Shown here: one piece after another, positions 1-13,734 of the stretch
Position numbering within the stretch: position 1 is the stretch's first letter
Layout: every line of letters starts with the position of its first letter
Assembly (NCBI GenBank): GCA_963693305.1
Contig: OY855904.1
Location: forward strand, 16,391,496 to 16,455,495
DNA: 64,000 nt
DNA from: Meandrina meandrites
Lineage: Eukaryota > Cnidaria > Anthozoa > Scleractinia > Meandrinidae
Reading direction: 5' to 3'
Position numbers and translations under genes: made by a program
Notes under the pieces: model-generated
What the model was told of the DNA's origin: nothing
What the model saw: only the letters and a program-made list of their open reading frames with translations
Databases searched by the model: none

Positions 1-1070
1 CTGCCTTATATATTGAATATTTTAGAGTCCATTTGGCTATCTAAAATTCTATTCTTACTCTGACTGTAATGTTTTATGCACTTGCAATTTCAGCCACGTG
101 TATTAGTAGCCATTTGTTTCGCAAGATATCCTATTTTCTAAGCTAAAATAGGTGACAAAAGTGTTGAGACACTGCACTTCCTGAGTACCTTGTACAAATT
201 TTGCCAGCCCTTTTTCGATATTAACCCCTCCCCCCGAAACAATGTTGTAGTTACTATCTGCAAGACTTGCTTCGTTTCTGTACAACATTGAAAACGGGTA
301 GAGGGGTGGGGGGGGGGGAGCGTTTCCCAATCTATTATTTGAGCAGGAATAATTGAAATATTGAAATAAGCACTCATTTAAACCACCTATCTGAACTACT
401 TTTGATAGTTTTGTCGCCCATTTGTAGTTCTTATTTGTTCTAGTCATAGTACAGGGGACTGACTACCTACGCCCTTAGACCTCTTTTATCTAAATAATTG
501 TCTTTTGAAACAATTCAAACATCTATAACAATTCATCATGTGTTTTCTTTGTTCTATTTGGAACGCCTTTATAAGGTAAGACAAAAGACATTCATTCCCT
601 TTTCTGGCATTCCTTCAGCCTTTCAATTTGTTATTAAGCACATGGCACGTTTCCTCGCCATATTCATACCTCATGCATGTAACTGCAGACAGAATTTTGG
701 CTCGTTATCTATGACTCAATAAAGATGTGGCATCTAACAGTTTTCTTGGAAGGAATGGTTGTCAGTGATGGTCGGTATTTTTTCAGCCATCGTGGGTGCA
801 TGAAAATCAAACTAAGGGCTTCAAAGGAAACTAAAAAGCTGCCGGAATCCCTCGGACTGCTCCATTCTCCACCCAAGTGGACATAACAGTGGGTCTCCGC
901 TCAGTCATTTCTCTTGTCAGGCTCAGTACATGCATTTAGTCTCCCCTCTATCTCCACTGTCCCTCTCCAGTTTTCTAATGGGCGACCAATTTCCTCGATC
1001 CAACTAAATGCCACTTTGGAAAGCAGGCGACTGTTCATCCTTTGTAACTATTTCTAACTGCTCGACGAAT
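1..1070. other. Gene-free stretch downstream of the minus-strand death-domain gene
   Basis: No reading frame here has splice context or family resemblance. There is an 11-base G run at 308-318 and otherwise unremarkable AT-rich DNA. The stretch would contain the 3' flank of the minus-strand death-domain gene whose stop codon is at 1073-1071. Confidence 0.6.
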
Positions 1071-1408
1071 TTATTCTGATTCCAGTAAGTGCCCATTGGT
1101 GGGTTGTTCAAAGTACTTTTTAATGTCTCTTACTACATCATTTCTATCAATACTTCGAAGAGCACTACAGAGCTGACCCACTGTTAGGTCAGTCTTGTTG
1201 GCGTAGATCCACTCAAGTAGCAAGATGGTGGGTCTCTTGGGTTCCACTGGATTGAAATCCTTGTAGATATCTCTGGGAACTTTAAACGCACTGGCCAGGT
1301 TTCTCCAGTTCTTCAGTACTCTGTTTGGGTTGTTGAGACACACACAGATACCTCTCATGGTATCAGACTCTAGACTGATCACATCTTTCATGAGCTTTTC
1401 ACTATGTT
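1071..1408 (-). CDS. Terminal death-domain exon of the minus-strand gene
   Basis: The acceptor AG is at 1410-1409, the exon enters in phase 1, and the stop TAA is at 1073-1071. It encodes one death domain with the N-W-R-N-L-A core, R-P-T then L-L-L-E-W, D-L-T-V and R-N-D-V-V. The last few residues (ending LLESE) form a short tail. Confidence 0.8.
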
Positions 1409-4400
1409 CTGATAATTAAAAAAATGATTTTGGTGATTGTTACATCAACGCCAACTACTGTAATTACACCAAGCTTTACAACCAACTTGTTACATGTACT
1501 TATTAAGTCAACTTTCTTTTACCTCAAAGAAAAGATCAGTGAGTCATTTCCTTAATTAAGGACCCCTTTTCAGTGAGGTTTGACAGTTTTCGGATGGCTT
1601 TCATTTGGTCGAGCCAATCAAAGTGTAAGAACCATGAGAAGATGAGTTATCAAGTCCCATGTATGCCCTTCAACAATTGCCAACTCTGCCTCCCTCATCC
1701 CTTTGTACTTTAAATGGCCAATTTAAAAAAATTAAATTACATTAAAAAAATATAATAAAAGCTTTGTCAAGTGGGAATCCCTACTCTGTTAACAAGAACA
1801 GACTTTAATTGCCATTGGTGGTCAACTGAGGGTTCTACTATACCTTAACCACTCAGCTTAGGCTATTATTACTGCACATTTACCATACATCCTCGTTCAA
1901 TTTCTTATTTGCTTTTTGGTGACTGGTATTTTCACAGACTTTCTATTTTTTTCAAAGGTCCATCCAGAGCAGACAAGCAAAATATAAACCACAGCAGATT
2001 TAAACAAGTGCAAACATCTCGAGTCTCATGCTCATTGATTAGCTCATATAAAAAAGAGATGTCTGTGGGCAGACAAGTGATTGGCAATGAGACCACTATG
2101 TCACCAGCAAGTAACTTCAAATAATTAACAATAACTATAATAGACCATTTCCAAGTTGCCCTTTGCCTCATTTTCAAAACGAGTCCTCATGCGAAACCAT
2201 TCAAATAAAAATGAGTTTGATTTGCATGAAAATGGACGTGCAGGTGATACACATTTTCATATGAATGGTTTCGCACATAGACTTGTTTTGACAAAGACAA
2301 AAGGTAACTCGAAAATGGCCTATTTGGATGAGGCTGAGCAAAATATTGCAATAATTTACAGATTTGCTGAAGTTGAACGCTGAGGCAAATAATTGAATTG
2401 CAGGCCACTTAGAAATCACAATACTTTGGGATGACCGAGTACTATTCTATCATTCAATCACTGAGCTTGTTTTGGCCTAGTAGAAATTTCAAATCATTCT
2501 CCAACAACTAGGGAAAACAAGCTGCCATTCTTCTTGAAAGTGAACACAACTGCTGTCTACGCATGAGCAGAATATTACTTTGCAGCAAAATCACTGTCAG
2601 ATGCTAAAGCTCATGAGCAGACCATTATTTGCTTTATTCACATCATGGGGCTTTCAGCCAATGAAAAAGGAAGAGAAAACTGTGTTGACTGATAACATGT
2701 AATGCTCTGCCAATGCATATTACCATGTTCTGTATCACCTAATGTAAGCTCCTTTGCTTAGGTTACAGGCTAAGCTACTGGAGTTTTCTTTTTTGCGTTT
2801 TGCTCAAGGGCTATATCACATTACCATGGCAGTGCAGCTAGTTAAAAAAAACTTAAAATTTAATTTCTTCTGTTCTCAAAAACCTTCAATCAGTCCTTAG
2901 TTGTTTGTGCACAACAGGATTATGGGAAAACTTTAACAGAGAAATTACTTCCTACTTGTGTTGTTTATCTACTCTCTCTTTTGTGGAGCCAAGCTTTCAT
3001 GGTACATATTTTACCAAAAGTGAAAAATAGATTTAAAAATGTAACTATAATCAAACTCACCATTAAGATAAGGTTTTAATTTCTTTAAAACATCATTTCG
3101 ATTCAAATTCTCCACCTCTTTACACATTTTTTTCACCGTCAGATCTGCTTGTTTGGAATAAAGGTATTCCATCAAGGCTAACATTGGATTGAACTGTCCA
3201 CACTCGATCTCTTTCAACTTTTCACCAGAAATTTTAAATTGCTGGCCCAAGTTTTTCCAGTATCCAATAACCAGTGACTTCTGATCCAACTTAGTGCACA
3301 TTTTCTTTAACAACTCACTATTAGTATCAGAACCAGCAAAGTCACTGATTGTTTCTGTTGAATTTTCAGCATCTGTTGGATAAAAAGTGACAGAATTAAA
3401 TTCACTAACAACAACATTATTATTATTTGTACTGCACTATTACATGACGTGATGACAAGTATAAATGTATATAAGTATACATGTGGAGGGGGGGGGGGGG
3501 GGGGTTTGAGGTTCTCTGTCCTTAAATACCAGTAGGGTATCTTTTTTGCTCCTTTTGGCATTGTGTTCCCGGTGCGAGACGTGCGCAGTTAGCCGTTATT
3601 TGGGTCGTCACACAACGCTTCTCCTTTTACCTCCGGTAAAATAGGGGACTGTAAACAGTCTAGTTTTTCACTCCTCCCAAGCCTCCTCTGTTTTGAACTT
3701 TCCCAAATCCAAGATGACGTTCTCTTGCTCAAAATACACCTGCATTGCATACTTCTTGAGGGCCTCAGTGAAATCATACTATTTGCATTTGTTTTCTTGT
3801 TGAGTGCTGTTTACTCTTGCATCTGACCTCGTAACAATTAATGAAATCAATGCGACTTTCAAATTCAGGAGCATCCTGACTTTGATTAGCCTCACTAGCT
3901 ACTTCAGGACACTCCTACATTAATATGTAAAATCATCTTCTCGTTGAGTTATTTTTTCCAAAAATAACTCTTTAGTTGGTGCGATGGACCGCGTAGTCAG
4001 TCAGTCAGTCAGTGGAGTATGTTTGTATGTCACACCAATCAGGTTTGAGATACTATCAGAACCAATGAAATTGCATTTTCTAAAGGGGAAGTAATCTGAC
4101 ACAGTGTAAGCGAGCGATTTCATTCAAAGATTTAAGATTTGTAGGAGGCGGAATCGGTGAGTTGTGAATTAACCCCGGATTTGAAACGCTCGCCTGCTTA
4201 CAACGCACACGCCGCCAGCAAAAGACCCAACACTAAATTGTTATTCGAGCGTTCGCTTAGGATGGGCTAGTTTCGCTGACCGTGGTAGAAATAGAGTACT
4301 AAAGTGTGACGTCACGGTGTCATGACAACCAAATTCTTGGTTCTAAACAAAGTCATGCAAAGCTCAGAGCGACGCCATTTTGGATATTGTCTTCACTTTT

Positions 4401-7400
4401 GTTCGTTTAAAACCTTTGTTGCATTTCACTGGTGATTGTTTAGACTGAAACAGTACGTGGTTTTAGATACAGACTTTGAGTTCCTCGCAAAACTTTACCG
4501 CTCTACGAACGAAATAACGCTGGACGCGAACGGATGCGGATGTTTTCGATCGGTTCGTAGCTAGGTCAAGGGTCGCCATGGTACAGTGCTTTGCTCCGGA
4601 TTGTAAGCATCAATCGGAATCCCATACCTGCAAGTTTTTCCTCTTTCCAAATAAAGAAAAAAACAAGGAGGAATACCGTCGCTGGGTTCGTTTGTTGAGG
4701 TATGAAACAATGTTGTTTAATACTCCATTTTGATACACGATTATGCAGTGAAGAATTTGTTGTGGTTATGCACATACACGATTCTCTGGCCAAAGGTTTC
4801 GAGGATTTCAGAACCTTCCATATAACCGTCGAAGTAATGGGGTATTATATGTGTTTTGTAAGTGGAAGAGGATAGAAAATGTATTTTACTTACTTACTGG
4901 TGTATCTAAAAAATGTAAACATGCAGGATTAGAAGCTAAGATATTGTCATAAAAAAGTGCAGAACTGTGTTGTGTTGCAGACCTTTACAGCAGTATAAAA
5001 TTAATTAGTTTGTGCAGTAGAAAGAAAGGAATCCTTTTATAAATGTTACCTTGACATGAGTCTTTCTTTTTACTTTTTCTCAGGAGAGCTGATAGAGAAC
5101 CAAGCAAGTATTCAAAGGTGTGCAGCTGCCACTTCAGAGGTGGATTAAAATCATCTGGACCTGAGATTTTTGAACGAAATGTAGGCAAACTGTTTCCTTC
5201 ACAGGAAAAACCCCCTCAGAAGAGAAGGAAGCTTAACTCAATGCCTGAAGAATCTGCAATCAGTGAAGTGGCAAATGTAAATGATTCTGAAAATATCTCA
5301 GATAAAATGCAAAATGGAAGCATCTTAACTGAGCGAATAATACTGGAGGTTGAACTTGATTTGGCAAAACAAGAGCTATATTCTCATAAAGAAACTAAGC
5401 ATTACCAGAGGACACACTATTCTGTATCATGTTTGAACTCAGAAGTCATCAGGATGGAAACAGGGCTTCCTACCAAGGAAGTGTTTAACATTGTCGTGGA
5501 ATATGCAGCTAATTTTAAAGAATCAATTTGTTATTATGCTGGGTGGAAAGTAGAGTCGATCTCGTTTGAAGATCAAATCTTTATTACACTCATGAAGTTA
5601 CGTCAGAACTACACCAATCTGCACCTGGCTCAGCTGTTTTCTTGTAGTGTTGCAACAATATCTAACATTGTCATAACACTCATTCATGTCCTCCATGGAC
5701 TACTTTTTGATGACCTGATGACAACAATCCCTTCCAGAGACAAAAACAAGTTGTGTTCACCATCATCATTTTCTACCTACTCAAGTTGCAGAATTGTCAT
5801 TGACTGTACTGACATTGAAGTTGCCACACCTAGCCTTATGAGTCAGCAAAATGCTACTTACTCAAGCTACCGAGGGATGAACTCATTTAAAGTTTTGACA
5901 GGAGTAGCTCCAAATGGAGTGCTGACCTTTGTCAGCAGACTCTACCCTGGCTCCATCTCCGACAAGGAAATTGTCCAGCAGTCTGGTATTTTGAAGCATT
6001 TTGTTCCTGGTGATCTAATCTTAGCAGACAAGGGATTCCTCATTCAAGATGTTGTTCCCAAGGGTGTGTCTGTGAACATACCACCCTTTCTTGAACATGG
6101 AAAATTTACTGAAAGTGAGGCAAAGGTGACTAAATCGATTGCCAGGTGTCGCATACATGTTGAGAGGGCCAATGCCAGGCTCAAAGATTTCAAAATCCTC
6201 AGTTTTGTACCCCCTTATTTGAGGTGTTACATGGACAAAGTGTTCCAGTTATGCGCTGCTCTTGTGAACTTACAGTTTCCTTTAATTAAGGAGGGGTGCG
6301 AAGGAACAGACTTTGACTGATCAAAGCGTATTGTTATGCAAAATGCACTGAGTTACATGTAAATAGTGAACATGATTTTCATACGTTTGTTTCAAAGGGT
6401 GTTATATGAGTGATGTTTTCAGATAATAAGTTGTTTTGTTAGGAGCTAATTCACTCCCACCTTGAATTAAATAGACAATTATGATACTGATAATTTGATT
6501 TTATCTTTAATATGTGGACTGAGTCTTGGAAATCAGTTGTACTGGAATGTGAGATCACTATAGAGAACATTTGGGTTACATTTCAAAAACTTTATGTGGG
6601 TTTATATTGTTTTTGATACTTGAAGAAGGGAGTGGTGTAGGAGAACAGGTCTGTCACTGAATCTGGAATTGTTACACAAAAAAAGATGACAGCTAAACAA
6701 ACAGCAGGCCAGTTTTACCATCTGTATTATACATTTAATTTATGGTATGTCACAAACTTAAAAGCTTTTTAACAATGTTAACTGTCAAGAAATTTTTACA
6801 ATAGCTAGCTGTAAATACCCCTGCTTGTATGTTACAAGCTTCAAAGCAATGTAAAATCGTGCCTTTACAATCATTTTCTCAATTTAACCTTGTGTAGAGC
6901 AAAACCTTTGGTAGAAGCTTAAATGCAAACAAAATGTCACTACAGTTCACCTTCAATTATTTTCGGAAATAGATGCTCAAGATAAAAATCTTTAAGTTGC
7001 TGAACTTTCTCAGCCCAAGAATTGTCCCGGTAGATTTCTAAAACAACAAAATCCTTCAATGTCCAAACTACAAAGTAACATTTTCTTCGTTTAGTGAAGA
7101 ACATGTGGCCCTGGGTTTGGTGCCAGTACACGTGATCTTTTTTAAGTTGGATCTTTCCATCCTTTTTTTCCAGGCAGAAGGAACTGTCTTTTAAGGCCTC
7201 CTCGATTGTTAAATTCCTTTGGGTGTATGGGCACTTTGCTTCCAGAACACTGTCATCTTCAACCAGGCCATCTGGGGAAGCACCAAGTACTCCTGACTCA
7301 TCCAGCCACACTCCAGTCTCTACCACCTGTAGGCCGGTTTTTAATGAGAATGCTTTCAGGGCTTCTGGCTCATTTGTAACACCCCATTGTACAGCTTTTA

Positions 7401-10400
7401 CCCTTGACAAGTTGTAGTCACCGAGCAGGCGTTTGAGCAAGGAGGGTGTTACTCTCTTAGCATTCAAAACACATCCAAAATTACTGGCAGTCAGTCTACC
7501 TTTCCTGACCATTTGCCAGGAAGGATTGTCTCTTTGTCCTGCAGTAAGTTGGCCGACTTCTTTTATGGTTGCCCAGTCCACTTTAACTTTTTCCAGCAAA
7601 TACTGACGCTGCCCTTGGATATCTGTTTGCAGCAGAAATTCCTCAGAGAAAATAACCTCTTCGATGGTTCTAACAGGTAGGGGCCTGGACTGGTTCTGAG
7701 GTTCAGGGCTCATGAGCCAGTACAGTCCTGTAAATTTTCCATAGCTTTTAAGACTTTGGTACAGCTTATTCCGATCCTCTGCTGTCGGATTTCTTAGGAG
7801 AGCAGTGTACCCTGGTTTTGCTGGAGGAAACATTTCAGAAACTGATGGGAGGAACGTGTTCGTGGACTTCCGTTTTCTCCACTGGCACTCTACATCTGTT
7901 CTGCTCAGGTTGTAGATTCCATGTATAAATAACGCAGCAGCATGACTACATTTGAATTTTCCTCTCGGGCAGTCGCAATCCGTGGATTTAATATTCTGCT
8001 CCTCGTCTAGATAAACCTACATTAACAAAAATCGTGGTTATCTTGGTGTTTGTTTCATCTAGCCAAGCAATAAAACATCGGTCGAGTTTCACGAAACTGT
8101 AATTTCAAATCGTGCAAATAAAACTTACTTCGAGAACCTTTTACTCTAAATACTTCAATCTTCATAATGACTAACGATGACTTAAGCCAAAGATGTTTTG
8201 TTGGCGTATCGGTGAAGGTAGAATAACTTTGAAACGACAGAAAAGCATAATTTGTCTGCAGGCCTATTCGAGTGCATTTTAATATCCAGTACTTACCGTC
8301 ACTTTATATACTTTTTTCTTCATGCTTGCATGGACTTCACCACGTATTATGCCATCAGAATACGTAAAACTTTCCACATGATTCGACTTGTAGTGGTTTT
8401 CACCTCTCGTTAAAGATTTCTGCTCATTCCCGAAGAAAGAAACTAGCGATGTAATCGACAGCGCCGCCATTACTGAAATCTGTGCGTTTGTTTAAAACCA
8501 AGTTTTTTGGTTGCTGAGCAACGTGACGTCATCGCTTTAGAACTCTATTGCATAAAGCATTTGCACAAAGCAGATTTGAAGAATAATGTTCTCATTGTGA
8601 TGTTAATACTGTGTTTACAAAGAGTCATAAAAATGGCAAGGAATCTTCTTCAGAGTGTGTTGTGGCCTCTTGTTTTAACAGTTTGTGACAAGGAAACTTC
8701 TTAAATTTAATACTGCTTGAGACTCCGTGTCGCCAACTGAAAACCGCAATTAATTTAATTAGTCTCTTTAGCGTCTTGCTCTGGCGATTCGCTGACTCTC
8801 AGGCAAGTAGCCTTTATGTTTATACCTTAAACACACCACGTTTAGACATTTAATTAACCGGTATGGGTATTGACTTTAAAATGGTTTTGCTTTTAAAATT
8901 AACTACGATCGATAGCGGCAACAGGCTAGAATAAGAGCATGTCATTCCGTGACAGTTTGATAACTAAAATTAATTAGTTCTTGTTCCTGTTTGTTGAATG
9001 AAAATTTACATTTACGACAGGAAACAAATACTCCAGGTGTACTACGCTCTAAAAGCTTTCCCAAAAATATAGTTTTTGATTTGATTCGTTTATTACTTCA
9101 TTTATTACTTTTCGATTACTCAATGGAGACATGGTGTTTTCAAGAAAAACAAAAGTGTCATGTTACATGCATTTTAAAAAAACAAAGGTATCGTTTTACA
9201 GTGTTTGACAAAAACACAAAAGTATCCTGTAACAAACAAAAGTATCGCGTTACGGTTGTAAAAAAGCTAGCAACAAAATAAAATAAATAGCAATTAAATA
9301 AATTATTAGTTCTTGAAGGTGATATGTGATCTTTGCAGTGAATTTCCAATTTAAGCAATTGGAATAAAGAAGCCTGAAAAAAAATCAGGGCTTCAACGGG
9401 ATTTGAACCCGTGACCTCCGCGATGCCGGTGCGATGCTCTACCAACTGAGCTATGAAGCCACACCTTGGGAGCGAGGTCAATTGTGAGTTCATATTTTCC
9501 CATGAAAGGAGCGAAATGATGTAATGTAAACTATATGAAATGATTCATATATGAACTGCGGATATATGTGAAGGTGATATGTGATCTTCGCAGTGAATTT
9601 CCAATTTAAGCAATTGGAATAAAGAAGCCTGAAAAAAAAATCAGGGCTTCAAAGGCGAAGATCACATTAAGCCACCGTGCTTCCCATAATTGGTCCTTAA
9701 TGCACTACTTCAAAGGGGAACCCAAATTATGTGGCCAGTTGCACATGTGATTTCTGAACACGAGAACATGTAATTAACTCTCATTATCTTGAGTGTATCA
9801 GTATCATTGTACCTACATAGTTAAAATTAAATGTATACATACATACCAGGATAAACATCTGTAATAATCTTCACTACATCATGCCTCCCTACAGGTTTAG
9901 CCTTCAATGCTGCAATCAAGTCCTGTACGGTTTTATCTCCCTTTTCCGCCACCAGAAGGTCAATAAGCATCTGAGTGCAACTGTTTTCACTGTTCAATTT
10001 ACATCGGAGGCGAGTCTCCAGAGGTGCGTTCACTTCCCTTGTACAGGACAGATGCTCCCAGTTTTTTATAACATGATGTGATGTGCGGTCAAGTTCACCA
10101 GCTAACTTGTCTTCAAGTAATTTATTTTTGCGTATAACATCTGAAACTAATAAAAAAACTGTTGTGTTAGGCAAAAATTATAGGCACTTTGCATTAATTC
10201 TGCAAATTATAATAAAAATCCGGGTCTGTCGATTTCATGAGTTCGAGTTAGAAATGTCGAGTTCGAGTTAGAATTTCGAGTTCGAGTTAAAATATCAAGT
10301 TGCTTGCGGTTAGCTCCACTCCGGTTTGCTTGCGGTTAGTTCCACTCTGGTTTGCTTGCGGTTAGTTCCACTCCTATTTGCTTGCGGTTAGCTTTCATTT

Positions 10401-13400
10401 GTTGATAAGGGCGACACTATGCGTGACCAACTGCGAAAATGTCACGCCATGTTGTGGGCTTTTCATTTTCGTTTTATTTTTCTCTTTTTTTCTTTTTTTC
10501 GTCTTCCATCACAAAATCAGTAACTTTTCAGGCCCTTCCTTTTAACTAGAACTCGAAATTTTAACTCAAAATCGAAATTCTAATTCTAACTCGAACTCAA
10601 AATCTCAAACTCGAACTCGAAATTTCTAACTCGAACTCATAAATTTAATACACTCTAAAAATCCATCCATAATCTTTTTCTTATCAATAATGATTTTGTT
10701 ATAAACAAACATGTAAAAACTAGCAATATTAACTGATGTTTTGGAGTCTGCATGATGCCATTGTTAAGGAAAGTGTATAAAGATAACAAATTCTGTGAGT
10801 TCACTAATTAACATGTTACAATAAATTTACTTTATTAGTATATACACACTCAGTGATCTTGGCTATTCCAGCAATCTGATTGGTTACCTATCTCGGGCTA
10901 ATGCCACATTATTCACTCGCTACCAACCAGCTGGACCATCTCTTTTGCCTGGAAAAGAATCCAGGCAAAAGAGATGGTCCAGCTGGTCGGAAGTCAGGGG
11001 CGCAGCGCAAGACAGGGCTAGTTGGCGAGAGACAGTTACAGCCTTGTGCGCCTCATGGCGTGAAGAGAACTAACTAACTAACCGAGTGGATAATGCATTA
11101 TCCCATAAAACATAAAACAAAATGGCCGGCGTAAACTCGCGTTTCGCTAGGGTTTCAGAATCAAAAATAGTGAAAATAAAAGACGAGAGCGAGCCAGAAA
11201 ACACCAAGAAGGCAACGAACTCTGGCCTAAAAGTTTTTAAAGATAAGTGAAGAAGTCATGTTTTGCAAACAAGTGTTTTTCAGTTTGTTTATCGAGATAA
11301 TTACTGTGATCAATTCGACCTATCGCTAAATAGGCAGCAATTAATCTTCACGACTACAATTTGTCTCATTACGAGTATTTTTGTAGACTGGTTTGCCTGA
11401 CAGAATGAATTTCTCACCGAAATCGAGGAAATAGAAAAAGAAGAATAGAAGTTTTATATCTCCGCAAGAAAACAAGACAGGTCATATTACAACAAGGCAA
11501 CACTCACCTCAATTCGAGCCGCCATTGACAGGCACCTTCGCAACGAGCCAAACAACAAGCCTTTCTCGATAACTTCGAATACTTTGTTTGACCAGTTATC
11601 GATTTCCAAGCAGACTTTCGATTAAAGTTGCCGATTTGAACTGTGTAAAAGGACCATTTTGATGAGGATTTTATCGAAGATTGTGTATTTGCCATCTTAA
11701 AAGAATCTGTAAATAGTTTTGTACGTGTTTCACGCATGAATTGAGACGTCAAATTAGACGTCAATAAAATTGCCTTTCATAGGTTTCCTTTTGAAAATGT
11801 CTAGATTGTCTCTTTTGAGATCACTTCGTGTGTATATACTAAAACAATTATTCTTTTCAATCTCGGTGAATAGCGGCAGATTATATTTACCTCGCCGCTA
11901 CGCAGCTCGGTAAATATTCTGCCACTATTCACCTCGATTTCAAAGAATAATTGTTAAATAATATAAAGCATGCATTGTTAAATTACAGATTTTTACTTTT
12001 GCACAAATCAAATCAGATTGTGCGTTGAGAGTTGGTTTTAGTTCTCTGATCAACAGCATCCTGTGCACCAAGCAATCAAATTTATTTCTGCATTTCTTAA
12101 GAACATCAAAGTGCCTCAGTAGGTCTTCAAGGACCTTGCTGTGTTTGTGTTGGTAATGTGTATATATGGAAGATGACTGTTGTTTATGTTCATCTACACA
12201 TGTGCGTAAGTGTCTGCTTGATGGCCCACATAACCCCCATCATTCACACAGGTCACATTGAAAACATAACACAACGCATTGTTGGTTGATGATCTGTGAC
12301 TTCGTCTCTTCTACTTTTAGATCTTGGTTAATTTTATGGCTAATGAACACGGTTTGGACATGAAGACGTTAGCTAATAAGGACCCAAGTAAGGACCCCAT
12401 AGCAATGCTATCAGTCTGTTTGTAGAGAGTTCCATTGAACTGAAACAGTTGGCCTTTGGTGGTTACCCTCAAGAGATCGAATAGATCCATTCTGGTAAGG
12501 TTCAAGTTGTACGTTGTATTGAACGAATTCTTTTTCAAGATTAAACTCAAAAAGTTAAAGAACATGTTGTTTGCTTTCTATCATTGTGAATGAAAGAATT
12601 GCAACTTAAATTTATCATACCAAATATAATGTGCAAACCACACTAAATTATGCCAAAGTTGCTATCAATATCATTCACTTGCAGACAAGCTTGTCACTTG
12701 CTGATTAGATCTAACTAACCCCTTCATTTTCAAGAGCAAGACAGAACTGTAAAAGTCTTCTATGAGTATTTCACAATCAAGGTCAAGGTCTTTATTAAAA
12801 ATTCATCATGGTCTATTGCAAATAATTTGTCAAAGTAACTTGATTGATACACAGCAACCCCCAAGAAGAGTAACAACTCTCCAAAAGTAGCAGTAAGAAA
12901 AGTACACTAAATCCAAAAGAGTGACAGTCAAGCGCGTCGAACCGTAGCCACCCGACTAAGTTTTTGACATCTTTTTGACAAGTTTTTGATTAGTTTGATG
13001 GCTTCCGGTTGCACAACAATTCATACGAATGATCTGTGAAACGTTCAGTTTCAACCGGTTTTACAAACCCAGAAGACATTTCCTGTATGAAAAGTTAAGT
13101 TTGACCAAATTTTTGTCGGCATAAAATTTATTTATCACCAGTTGAACTTGGCATAATCGCTTGTGCGAAACGCTGTTTGAAACCCTTTCAAACTCTGACG
13201 TTTGAAGACAAATCATGCAACGGTTGATACCCCGCCTTCCATTTTTAAAGGCATCTGATTGGTAGTTTAAAGCCACCAGAAGCCGTTAAACTCATCAAAG
13301 TAATCAAAAACTTGTCAAAAAGATGTCAAAAACTTTGTTGGGTGGCTACGGTTGGAGGCATTTGACTGTAAGAGTTCTCCCTACCTCTTGGAACTTTACA

Positions 13401-13703
13401 GTAGCAAACAAAATTGTTCTCCTATGTATAGTGTCCTGTGTGCAACACTATTAACTTATAAACAACAATTTACTTACCAAAAAGATGGCCATAACTGGTG
13501 GCCGTTTCCTCTTGTTGAGTTGTTTCATCAACTGTGGTCCCTTCTCCAACTGTGCTCTCTGCTTCCTCTTGGACAGGAGTGCCAGTCAGACTTTGAAATG
13601 GGGGCACTGTTGCTGTAGGGACAATTGGTTCCTGACTATCGTGAGCAACACTGTTGGAACCAACAACTCTAGTAGTTTCTTCTGCAGTAACAGCAGCAGC
13701 AGC

Positions 13704-13734
<31 letters not shown>

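Larger units (their letters stand above)
4293..8546. mobile_element. DNA transposon, THAP-DDE transposase plus SWIM-YqaJ nuclease (ISL2EU-like)
   Basis: The ends form imperfect terminal inverted repeats of about 60 bp. The left end starts AGAGTACTAAAGTGTGACGT at 4293; the reverse complement of the right end starts AGAGTTCTAAAGCGATGACG. The dinucleotide AT flanks both ends (4291-4292 and 8547-8548), which fits an AT target duplication. Inside are two converging spliced genes: a transposase with an N-terminal THAP zinc finger and a YqaJ-type exonuclease with a SWIM finger. From memory, this pair plus AT duplication matches the ISL2EU superfamily; that label needs a repeat-library check. Both frames are open, so the copy may be recent. 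It lies in an intron of the minus-strand death-domain gene. Confidence 0.85.

Noticed and set aside
9388..9460. Functional tRNA-Ala (GGC) gene on the minus strand
   Set aside because: Acceptor, D and T arms are good, but the anticodon arm has a mismatch and lacks U33, and a SINE tail follows. Called a SINE instead.
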